Below are positions 1-5,155 of a DNA stretch of 5,155 nucleotides, one piece after another. The DNA lies in contig JBMFXC010000113.1 of the NCBI GenBank assembly GCA_049964655.1, forward strand, positions 1 through 5,155. Reading direction: 5' to 3'. Made by a program: the position numbers and the translations under genes. The stretch is from JAJZJT01 sp049964655 (GTDB lineage Bacteria; Actinomycetota; Acidimicrobiia; Acidimicrobiales; RAAP-2). Each line of letters begins with the position of its first letter. The stretch's first letter is position 1. The notes under the pieces were generated by a model, which was given only the letters and a program-made list of their open reading frames with translations, was not told where the DNA came from and did not search any database.

Positions 1-74
1 CTTTCGTCGCCTTGGTGGCCTTGGTGGCTCTGGCGGCGACCGGCTCCCCCTCGGGAGCCTCTCGGGCGTCGGCC
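1..74 (-). repeat. Direct repeat A, left copy (74 bp)
   Basis: It matches 331-404 over 74 bp with a single difference (A at 56, G at 386), which is silent (Ala GCT versus GCC on the coding strand). It encodes the acidic spacer DAREAPEGE plus PVAARATKAT and the first ATK units. The 330-bp offset is 110 codons, so the frame is kept. The left boundary is unknown because the window starts here. Confidence 0.95.
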
Positions 75-934
75 GTCGCTGCCTGCGTGGCCTCGGCGGT
101 CTTCGCGGCCCTGGTGGCTTTGGTGGCTTTCGTCGCCTTGGTGGCCTTGGTCGCCTTTGTGGCCTTCGTCGCCTTGGTGGCCTTGGTCGCCTTTGTGGCT
201 TTGGTCGCCTTTGTGGCCTTTGTCGCCTTTGTAGCCTTGGTGGCTCTGGCGGCGACCGGCGCCGCTCCTGGAGTCTCGTCGGCGCCGGGCGTCGCCTCGG
301 CGGTCTTCGCGGCCCTGGTGGCTTTGGTGGCTTTCGTCGCCTTGGTGGCCTTGGTGGCTCTGGCGGCGACCGGCTCCCCCTCGGGGGCCTCTCGGGCGTC
401 GGCCTGCTCGCCGGTCTCGGGCGTCTCTTCGACGACACCCTCGGCCCGCACCTTGCGCTTCGAGCGGCTCACCACGGCACGGCTGGTCGGCCCCCGCACG
501 GGAGTCCGTGGCGTGAAGATCCACCCCACCCCCGGAACAGGCTTTCCCCCGATCAGCCGGCCCGGGTCGAAGAGCCACGGTCGCTCGGCATGGAACTCTT
601 GGAAGGAGTCGTTCGAGAGCACCAGCGCACCGGACTTCTCGGCGATCCGCAGGATGAACCCGTCCCCCCGCCCGATCGCACCGGCCGGTGGAGTGACCAT
701 CTCGCCGTGGGCCACGGCGTCGTCGAAGCGGGCACGCTCGCTCGGGTCGATGCGGTGCCCGAAGGTGGCATCGACCACGACGATCACGTCCTCGGTGGCG
801 AACCCCGGGAACTCCTCGAGGAACGAGGCGATGGCGTCCTCGAGCTGCGCCAGGCTGGGCATGGCCCGCCCTTCGGTAGCGATGTTGGACCCGTCGATGA
901 CGACACGACGTCGTGGAGCCTGCTCAGTTGACAT
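1..934 (-). CDS. NYN/Zc3h12a-like ribonuclease with Ala-Thr-Lys repeat tail (3' end outside window)
   Basis: This is probably a metal-dependent endoribonuclease of the NYN/Zc3h12a (Regnase-like, PIN-fold) group, acting on RNA in the cytoplasm; its substrate is unknown. The reading frame stays open for 311 codons and runs off the left edge. Residues about 9-145 form the catalytic domain: strand plus acidic residue in VVIDGSN (D14), then VVVDATFGHR (D55), GRGDGFILRIAE (D91) and LVLSNDSF (D109). The order and spacing match the Regnase-1 pattern of DGSN, DDRFI and VSND. Where Regnase-1 has paired Asp, this protein has Gly-Asp, so one acidic position is missing. Residues about 150-187 are a charged linker, and from residue 188 the protein is a repetitive basic tail. 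The ATG at 934 is the only good start, because an in-frame TGA lies 15 nt upstream. An AGGA lies only 2 nt from the ATG, so the ribosome site is weak. The gene follows kgd by 49 bp on the same strand. The fold call is fairly secure; activity and role are inferred. Confidence 0.85.
   Translation of the reverse strand, partial: MSTEQAPRRRVVIDGSNIATEGRAMPSLAQLEDAIASFLEEFPGFATEDVIVVVDATFGHRIDPSERARFDDAVAHGEMVTPPAGAIGRGDGFILRIAEKSGALVLSNDSFQEFHAERPWLFDPGRLIGGKPVPGVGWIFTPRTPVRGPTSRAVVSRSKRKVRAEGVVEETPETGEQADAREAPEGEPVAARATKATKATKATKATRAAKTAEATPGADETPGAAPVAARATKATKATKATKATKATKATKATKATKATKATKATKATKATKATRAAKTAEATQAATADAREAPEGEPVAARATKATKATK
90..151 (-). repeat. Direct repeat B, left copy (62 bp)
   Basis: It is identical to 294-355 over 62 bp, at an offset of 204 bp (68 codons, frame kept). 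On the coding strand it spans the last ATK units of module 2 and the closing KATRAAKTAEA segment. Confidence 0.95.
294..355 (-). repeat. Direct repeat B, right copy (62 bp)
   Basis: This is the perfect partner of 90-151. It covers the end of module 1, which holds only four ATK units against fourteen in module 2. The two modules therefore share their closing segment and differ in array length. Confidence 0.95.
331..404 (-). repeat. Direct repeat A, right copy (74 bp)
   Basis: This is the partner of 1-74 with one silent mismatch. It overlaps repeat B (294-355) by 25 bp. A shorter block of the same type, encoding PVAARATKA, also occurs near 235-260 at the start of module 2, so the module opening is present three times. 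Confidence 0.95.
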
Positions 935-945
935 GATCCTGCACA

Positions 946-977
946 GTCAACCACCTCGACGGCGCGAGGTCGGTGAC
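946..977 (-). other. Imperfect hairpin between kgd and the nuclease gene
   Basis: Two 13-nt arms, 946-958 (GTCAACCACCTCG) and 965-977 (CGAGGTCGGTGAC), are complementary at 11 of 13 positions around a 6-nt loop; the inner 6 bp pair perfectly. It starts 7 nt past the kgd stop codon and ends 11 nt before the nuclease start codon. No T-run follows it on the minus strand, so it is not a classic intrinsic terminator. It could be a weak or Rho-assisted terminator, an RNA-processing or stability element between two co-transcribed genes, or an operator. Only the inverted repeat is seen directly; any function is inference. Confidence 0.45.
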
Positions 978-983
978 CGATGG

Positions 984-3900
984 TCAGCCAACGGCTCTCG
1001 CCAGCAGGTCCTCCTGCTCGAGGCGGTGCAGCGCGGCGCTGCCCGTTGCCGGGCTGGCCGACTCGGCTCGGCTCACGTGGCGGAGGGCGTAGGTGTCGCG
1101 CAACTGGCGGTGGAGCAACCCGTGCACGAAGCTCCACGCACCCATGTTCTCCGGTTCCTCTTGCAGCCACACCACTTCGGTGGCGTCGGGGTAGCCCGCC
1201 AGCACCTCGGACACGGCCTGCTCCGGCCAAGGGTAGAGCTGCTCCACCCGCACGACGGCCACCGAGGAGGCTGCCTCGCCCAGCTCGTCCCGCCGGGCCA
1301 AGGCATCGTGACCGACCTTACCGGAGCACAGCACGACTCGCGAGACGCCACCGGGGTCGAACCCCTCGTGGCCGCGTGCCGGGTCGTCCAACACCTCGGC
1401 GAAGCTGCCAGCGGTGAAGGCAGCGAGCGGCGAACGGGCGGCGCGGGCCCGGAGGAGCGACTTCGGCGTGAAGACCACGAGCGGTCGGCGCAGCGACCCG
1501 CGAACCTGGGCTCGCAGGAGGTGGAAGTACTGCGCTGCCGTCGTGGGCTGGGCCACCCGCAGGTTGCCCCGGGCACACAACGACAAGAAGCGCTCGATCC
1601 GTGCCGAGGAGTGCTCGGGCCCCTGGCCCTCGTAGCCGTGCGGGAGCAGGAGCACGAGCCCGGAGCGCTGCCCCCACTTGTCCTCGGCAGCCACCAAGAA
1701 GTTGTCGACGATGATCTCCGCCCCGTTCCAGAAGTCACCGAACTGGGCTTCCCAGGCGACGAGGTCGTCGGTGGCCACCACCGAGTAGCCGTACTCGAAG
1801 CCGACGCAGGCGTACTCGGACAGGAGGGAGTCGCGCACCGTGAAGCGTCCGCCCTCCAGGTGGGCGAGCGGCACGTGCTCGGCCCCGGTGGCGTAGTCGA
1901 CGAGGACGGCGTGACGCTGGGAGAACGTCCCACGCCGGGTGTCCTGACCGGTGAGGCGGACGTTCGTCCCCTCGAGCAGGAGGGAGCCGAGGGCGAACGC
2001 CTCGCCCAGGGCCCAGTCGACCTCGCCGTCGGCCAGCACCTTGTCGCGCTGGTCGAACTGCCGTGCCAACTTGGGATGGAGCTCGAACCCGTCGGGCACC
2101 GAACGGACCGTGGTCGCCAACCGGGCCAGCACCTCGGGGTCGACACCCGTCTCGACTGCAGGAATGGCGCTCGGTGGAGCGACGAACGGCGGCAGTGTCG
2201 GAGTCGTCGTGGCCGACTCCTCGAGCGCCGCCCGGGTCTCGTCTAGAGCAGCCTGAAGGCGTGCCGAGAAGTCGTCGAGCGCCTGCTCGGCCTCCTCGAG
2301 GGTGATGTCGCCGCGGCGGACGAGTGCCTCGGTGTAGAGCTTGCGCACCGAGCGCTTGGCGTCGATGAGCTGGTACATGAGGGGCTGCGTGTAGCTCGGG
2401 TCGTCGCCTTCGTTGTGGCCGTGGCGGCGGTAGCAGACCATGTCGATGACGACGTCCTTGTGGAACGCCTGGCGGAACCCGAAGGCCAGCCGGGCGGCAC
2501 GCACGCACGCCTCGGGATCGTCGCCGTTCACGTGGAAGATGGGTGCCTGCACCATCTTCGCCACGTCCGTCGGGTAGACGGACGTGCGGGCCGCCTGGGG
2601 TGCCGTGGTGAACCCCAGCTGGTTGTTGATGACGAGGTGGACCGTGCCACCGGTCCGGTACCCGGCCAGACCGGACAGGTTGAGCGTTTCGGCGACCACG
2701 CCCTGACCGGCGAAGGCGGCGTCGCCGTGCACCAAGATCGGCAGCACGGGGAACGGTGCGGCGCTCCCTTCTTCGAGGGCCGGACCACTCCCCTGCTCAC
2801 CGCCAAGGGCGTCCTGGGTCGCCCGGGCCATGCCCACCACCACCGGGTCGACGGCCTCGAGGTGCGACGGGTTCGAGGCCATGGTCACCGGGATGGTCCC
2901 GCCCGAACGCGCCTGGAAGACACCGGAGGCACCCTTGTGGTACTTGACGTCGCCAGAGCCCTGCACGGAGTCGGGGTCGAGGTTCCCTTCGAACTCGGCA
3001 AAGATCTCGCGGTACGACTTGCCGACGATGTTGGCGAGCACGTTCAGGCGCCCGCGGTGGGCCATGCCCATGACAGCGGCCTGAAGTCCTTCGGTCACCC
3101 CCGCCTCGAGCAGGGTGTCGAGGACGACGATGGCCGACTCGGCACCCTCGAGCCCGAAGCGCTTCTGACCCACATAGCGGGTGTGCAGGAAGCGCTCGAA
3201 CACCTCGGCGGCGTTCAGGCGGTCGAGGACGTGACGTTGCTCGTCACCGGTGAGCTGGGATGGGACCCCCTCGACGTGCTGCTGGATCCAGCGCTTCTCC
3301 TCGGGGCTCTGGATGTGCATGTACTCGATGCCGAGCGTGCGGCAGTACGCCTCGCGCAGCGTGTGGAGGACCTCGTCGAGCGTGGCACGCTCGCGGCCGG
3401 CGAGCCCGTCGACCACGAAGTGGCGCTGGAGGTCCCAGATGGTCAGCCCGTAGTGGAGCGGGTCGAGCTCGGCGTGGAGCGCCGGGGGCTCGGCATCGAG
3501 TGGATCGAGGTGGGCGATCAGGTGACCGCGCACCCGGTACATGTTGACGAGCGCCTGCACGCGCACCTGCTTGAGGGCACGGTCGTAAGCGCCATCGGCC
3601 CCGTCTTCGGGAGCATGGACGTCCCGCTCCCAGGTCACCGGTTGGGCGGGGACCTCCATGGCAGCGAAGACGTCCTCGTAGAAGTGGTGCTTGCCGAGGA
3701 GGCATTCGGCTACGTGGGCGAGGAAGAGGCCCGACTCGGCCCCCTGGATGATGCGGTGGTCGTAGGTCGAGGTCAGCGTGACGGTACGTCCGACACCGAG
3801 CTCGGCGAGGGTACGGGGGTCGGCCGCCTCGAAGCCGGGCGGAACCCCGAGCGCACCGACACCGACGATGACTCCCTGGCCGGGCATGAGCCGGGGCACG

Positions 3901-4754
3901 GACTGGACCGTCCCGAGCGTCCCCGGATTGGTCAGGCTGACGGTCGTGCCGGCGAAGTCGTCGGGGGCGATCTTGCCCGAGTGGACCTTGCGGACCAGGT
4001 CCTCGTAGGCGGCGACGAACTGACGGAAGTCGAGGGTGTCGGCGTCGCGAATGCACGGGACGAGGAGCGTCCGGCCGCCGCTCGCCTTCTCGACGTCGAC
4101 GGCCAGCCCGAGCCCCACGTGCTCGTGGCGGACCACGCCGGGCGTGCCCTTGCCGTCGGCGTCGGCGACGAAGGCGGCGTTCATGGCCGGCACGGCCCGC
4201 ATCCCGCGCACCACCGCGTAGCCGATGAGGTGGGTGAAGCTCACCTTGCCGCCGGTGGTGCGAGCCAACTGGTCGTTCACGATCGTCCGGTTGACCTCGA
4301 GCAGCTTGGCCGGCACCACCCGGACGCTGGTGGCCGTCGGCACGCCGAGGGAGGCCTCCATGTTCGCCACGATGCGGCCCGCCGCCCCCCTCAGCACTTC
4401 AGCCGGAGGACCGTCCGGCGACGTCGGACGCGCTCCGGTGCCGTTGGCCGGGGCGGTGCCGTTGGCCGGGGCAGCAGTCGGGGCAGCCCCGTTGGCCGGG
4501 GCCGGGGCGGTGCCGTTGGCCGGGGCCGGAGAGCCAACCAGGCCACGATCGGCATCGGCGGCTGGCGGCCGATAGTCAGCGAAGAACTCGCGCCACGACT
4601 CCGACACCGAGGTCGGGTCCGCCCGGTAGCGGTCGTACATGTCGTCGACCAGCCATGCGTTGGGGCCGAACGCCCCCGTCCCTGCCGGTCGGTCCGGCCC
4701 CCGCTCGCCGTGGTCGTGGCTACTGGTCGCGGTGGGGTCGAGGGCGCTCGTCAT
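984..4754 (-). CDS. kgd: Multifunctional 2-oxoglutarate decarboxylase / dehydrogenase E1 with fused E2 domain (Kgd/OdhA)
   Basis: This is the E1 component of the 2-oxoglutarate dehydrogenase step of the TCA cycle. It decarboxylates 2-oxoglutarate on thiamine diphosphate; family members also give succinic semialdehyde or carboligate with glyoxylate. The 1256 residues are close to mycobacterial Kgd (about 1230). Residues 29-61 are the conserved N-terminal segment (FGPNAWLVDDMYDRY). An Ala/Pro/Asn-rich linker runs to about 118. The E2-type acyltransferase domain is about 118-362, with DHRIIQG (H333). The E1 region has MAHRGRLN (H566), SNPSHLEAVDP (H631), and the thiamine diphosphate/Mg motif GDAAFAGQG (D678) to NN (710-711), then YRRHGHNEGDDP (H778, H780). 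The pyrimidine-binding part is about 905-1095 (GQDTRRGTFSQRH, H948; PHGYEGQGPEHSS, H1039). The C-terminal domain includes EEPENMGAW (M1204). No lipoyl domain is present, as usual in this fusion, so a separate lipoylated E2 is expected. The ATG at 4754 fits the family start; the frame stays open to 4895, but that stretch overlaps queD. In relatives the FHA protein GarA/OdhI inhibits the enzyme; it is not in this window. Confidence 0.97.
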   Translation of the reverse strand: MTSALDPTATSSHDHGERGPDRPAGTGAFGPNAWLVDDMYDRYRADPTSVSESWREFFADYRPPAADADRGLVGSPAPANGTAPAPANGAAPTAAPANGTAPANGTGARPTSPDGPPAEVLRGAAGRIVANMEASLGVPTATSVRVVPAKLLEVNRTIVNDQLARTTGGKVSFTHLIGYAVVRGMRAVPAMNAAFVADADGKGTPGVVRHEHVGLGLAVDVEKASGGRTLLVPCIRDADTLDFRQFVAAYEDLVRKVHSGKIAPDDFAGTTVSLTNPGTLGTVQSVPRLMPGQGVIVGVGALGVPPGFEAADPRTLAELGVGRTVTLTSTYDHRIIQGAESGLFLAHVAECLLGKHHFYEDVFAAMEVPAQPVTWERDVHAPEDGADGAYDRALKQVRVQALVNMYRVRGHLIAHLDPLDAEPPALHAELDPLHYGLTIWDLQRHFVVDGLAGRERATLDEVLHTLREAYCRTLGIEYMHIQSPEEKRWIQQHVEGVPSQLTGDEQRHVLDRLNAAEVFERFLHTRYVGQKRFGLEGAESAIVVLDTLLEAGVTEGLQAAVMGMAHRGRLNVLANIVGKSYREIFAEFEGNLDPDSVQGSGDVKYHKGASGVFQARSGGTIPVTMASNPSHLEAVDPVVVGMARATQDALGGEQGSGPALEEGSAAPFPVLPILVHGDAAFAGQGVVAETLNLSGLAGYRTGGTVHLVINNQLGFTTAPQAARTSVYPTDVAKMVQAPIFHVNGDDPEACVRAARLAFGFRQAFHKDVVIDMVCYRRHGHNEGDDPSYTQPLMYQLIDAKRSVRKLYTEALVRRGDITLEEAEQALDDFSARLQAALDETRAALEESATTTPTLPPFVAPPSAIPAVETGVDPEVLARLATTVRSVPDGFELHPKLARQFDQRDKVLADGEVDWALGEAFALGSLLLEGTNVRLTGQDTRRGTFSQRHAVLVDYATGAEHVPLAHLEGGRFTVRDSLLSEYACVGFEYGYSVVATDDLVAWEAQFGDFWNGAEIIVDNFLVAAEDKWGQRSGLVLLLPHGYEGQGPEHSSARIERFLSLCARGNLRVAQPTTAAQYFHLLRAQVRGSLRRPLVVFTPKSLLRARAARSPLAAFTAGSFAEVLDDPARGHEGFDPGGVSRVVLCSGKVGHDALARRDELGEAASSVAVVRVEQLYPWPEQAVSEVLAGYPDATEVVWLQEEPENMGAWSFVHGLLHRQLRDTYALRHVSRAESASPATGSAALHRLEQEDLLARAVG
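4441..4526 (-). repeat. Ala-Asn-Gly linker repeat inside kgd
   Basis: Four identical copies of a 14-bp unit (CCGTTGGCCGGGGC) lie at 4441-4454, 4459-4472, 4489-4502 and 4513-4526. They are spaced by 18, 30 and 24 bp, all whole codons. They encode the recurring PANG units of the flexible linker between the N-terminal segment and the E2 domain. Linkers of this low-complexity type are common in 2-oxoacid dehydrogenase components, and their length often differs between relatives. Confidence 0.9.
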
Positions 4755-4765
4755 CGGTGACGAGC
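4746..4765. promoter_or_regulatory. Palindrome over the kgd start codon and -10 region
   Basis: Perfect 8-bp arms, GCTCGTCA (4746-4753) and TGACGAGC (4758-4765), flank a 4-bp centre. The kgd ATG (4752-4754) sits in the left arm and centre, and the right arm overlaps the putative kgd -10 hexamer (4763-4768). The geometry suits an operator for a dimeric repressor. If transcription starts further upstream, it could instead be an RNA hairpin hiding the start codon. The symmetry is seen directly; a regulatory role is inferred, and an 8-bp arm pair in GC-rich DNA could be chance. Confidence 0.4.
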
Positions 4766-4768
4766 CTA
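4763..4768 (-). promoter_or_regulatory. Putative -10 element of kgd (leaderless start)
   Basis: On the minus strand TAGGCT fits the actinobacterial -10 pattern TANNNT and ends 8 nt before the kgd ATG. No purine-rich ribosome site lies between it and the start. This spacing would place transcription initiation at or next to the ATG, giving a leaderless mRNA, which is common in Actinobacteria. No TTGACA-like -35 box is visible at 16-19 bp upstream. Confidence 0.45.
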
Positions 4769-4844
4769 CCGGCCCACCCGGCCCCCCTCCGCCGCGCCGG
4801 CCGGGACGGACGGGTCCCCCGTCGGGGGCTGCCACCCCGTCGAG

Positions 4845-4850
4845 TAGCGT
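4845..4850 (+). promoter_or_regulatory. Putative -10 element of queD (leaderless start)
   Basis: TAGCGT fits TANNNT and ends exactly 7 nt before the GTG start at 4858. No Shine-Dalgarno-like sequence precedes the GTG. The placement supports both the chosen start and a leaderless transcript. A recognisable -35 hexamer is absent. Confidence 0.5.
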
Positions 4851-4857
4851 CAGCACC

Positions 4858-5155
4858 GTGGCGTCCCCGCACACCACCGTTACCTGCGCCTTCACCTTCG
4901 AGGCCGCCCACCACCTCCCGTGGCACCCGGGGCGCTGCCGCGCCGTCCACGGCCACTCCTACCGCCTCGAGGTCACCGTCGGCGGTCCGGTCGACGAGCG
5001 GGGGGTAGTGCTCGACTTCGACGACGTCCGCGACGTCGTCGAGCGCCAGGTGGTTGGACCATGGGACCACAGCGACTTGAACACGGTCCTCGACAACCCG
5101 ACGGCCGAGCTGCTGGCGGCCCGGGCATGGGAGCTGCTGGAGGCAGCCAACCTGC
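4858..5155 (+). CDS. queD: 6-carboxy-5,6,7,8-tetrahydropterin synthase / PTPS family (3' end outside window)
   Basis: This zinc enzyme of the PTPS fold converts 7,8-dihydroneopterin triphosphate to 6-carboxytetrahydropterin, an early step towards preQ0, queuosine and other 7-deazapurines; it acts in the cytoplasm. The first 99 codons are present; E. coli QueD is about 120 residues, so only a short C-terminal part should be missing. Visible signatures are FTFEAAHHL (first zinc His, H18), CRAVHGH (Cys27 with zinc ligands H31 and H33, the CX3HGH pattern of QueD-type enzymes), GVVLDFDDV (residues 49-57), WDHSDLN (D70, H71) and NPTAE (E84). The GTG at 4858 is chosen because the fold's first strand starts a few residues later and a TANNNT hexamer lies 7 nt upstream. 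It is divergent from kgd across 103 bp. A true 6-pyruvoyl-tetrahydropterin synthase is the alternative; the Cys spacing favours QueD. The neighbouring genes that would settle the pathway (queE, queC) are not in view. Confidence 0.9.
   Translation, partial: MASPHTTVTCAFTFEAAHHLPWHPGRCRAVHGHSYRLEVTVGGPVDERGVVLDFDDVRDVVERQVVGPWDHSDLNTVLDNPTAELLAARAWELLEAANL

Larger units (their letters stand above)
1..373 (-). repeat. Ala-Thr-Lys triplet-repeat tail (9-bp coding repeat in modules)
   Basis: From residue 188 the nuclease gene encodes arrays of Ala-Thr-Lys. Module 1 has 4 ATK units (K195-K204), then ATR (R207). Module 2 has 14 ATK units (K233-K272), then ATR (R275). Module 3 has at least 3 units (K305, K308, K311) before the window ends. 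Each module opens with PVAARATKAT, and modules 1 and 2 close with KATRAAKTAEAT. The spacers between modules carry acidic residues, for example DAREAPEGE. The composition resembles histone H1-like and mycobacterial HupB-like Lys/Ala tails, which bind nucleic acids; such a role here is inference. The DNA has a 9-bp period but the codons vary. Confidence 0.93.

Noticed and set aside
1..404. A CRISPR array or other non-coding repeat
   Set aside because: The 9-bp periodicity has no repeat-spacer alternation, all offsets are multiples of 3, and the unit translates to a constant peptide in frame with the nuclease domain.
945..950. TTGACT (minus strand) as a -35 box for a separate nuclease promoter
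   Set aside because: At 17 bp spacing the -10 position falls inside the coding sequence and reads CTGAGC, which does not resemble TANNNT.
12..2246. A 744-codon plus-strand open frame opening with Val/Ala/Leu/Phe repeats that look like membrane helices
   Set aside because: It is the antisense of the nuclease gene's ATK tail and of the kgd C-terminal half. The hydrophobic repeats are the mirror of GCC-ACC-AAG codons, and no family signature appears in it. Long antisense frames are expected in GC-rich genes.
2415..4760. A 781-codon plus-strand open frame
   Set aside because: It lies entirely antisense to kgd, whose motifs are continuous and complete on the minus strand. The protein has no recognisable domain.
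4816..4828. CCCCC-GTC-GGGGG inverted repeat upstream of queD
   Set aside because: The stem is 5 bp of pure G/C in a very GC-rich spacer, with no T-run and no partner gene end; it is easily produced by base composition.
4755..4895. A 47-codon N-terminal extension of kgd from an upstream ATG at 4895
   Set aside because: It overlaps the first codons of queD on the other strand, is Gly/Pro-rich with no family similarity, and goes beyond the usual Kgd N-terminus. The ATG at 4754 fits both the family and the promoter signal.

Overview
The window is GC-rich, gene-dense chromosomal DNA. It reads as core housekeeping sequence of an actinobacterium. The main evidence is a complete fused E2-E1 2-oxoglutarate decarboxylase/dehydrogenase (Kgd/OdhA type), an arrangement typical of Actinobacteria. 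A deep-branching group such as Acidimicrobiia is possible, but that is inference; no rRNA or other lineage marker is present.

Layout, left to right. Positions 1-934 (minus strand) hold a gene cut by the left edge. It encodes an N-terminal NYN/Zc3h12a-like (PIN-fold) ribonuclease domain followed by a long low-complexity tail of Ala-Thr-Lys triplets, arranged in modules separated by acidic spacers. A 49-bp gap (935-983) containing an imperfect hairpin separates it from kgd at 984-4754 (minus strand, 1256 codons plus stop), which lies upstream in the transcription direction. A 103-bp divergent intergenic region (4755-4857) follows. Positions 4858-5155 (plus strand) hold the first 99 codons of a 6-carboxy-tetrahydropterin synthase (QueD/PTPS family), cut by the right edge.

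How the parts work together. Kgd supplies the E1 (thiamine diphosphate decarboxylase) activity and a lipoyl-less E2-type acyltransferase domain at the 2-oxoglutarate step of the TCA cycle. The nuclease gene is on the same strand and close behind, so it may be co-transcribed, although the hairpin could separate the two. QueD is transcribed divergently and has no evident metabolic link to kgd. Both divergent genes lack a Shine-Dalgarno sequence and carry a TANNNT hexamer 7-8 nt before the start codon, which suggests leaderless mRNAs. A 20-bp palindrome covers the kgd start codon and overlaps its putative -10 element.

Most of the window is ordinary. The least ordinary element is the Ala-Thr-Lys repeat tail on the ribonuclease, together with the large in-frame duplications that build it. 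No mobile element, CRISPR array, tRNA or rRNA was seen.
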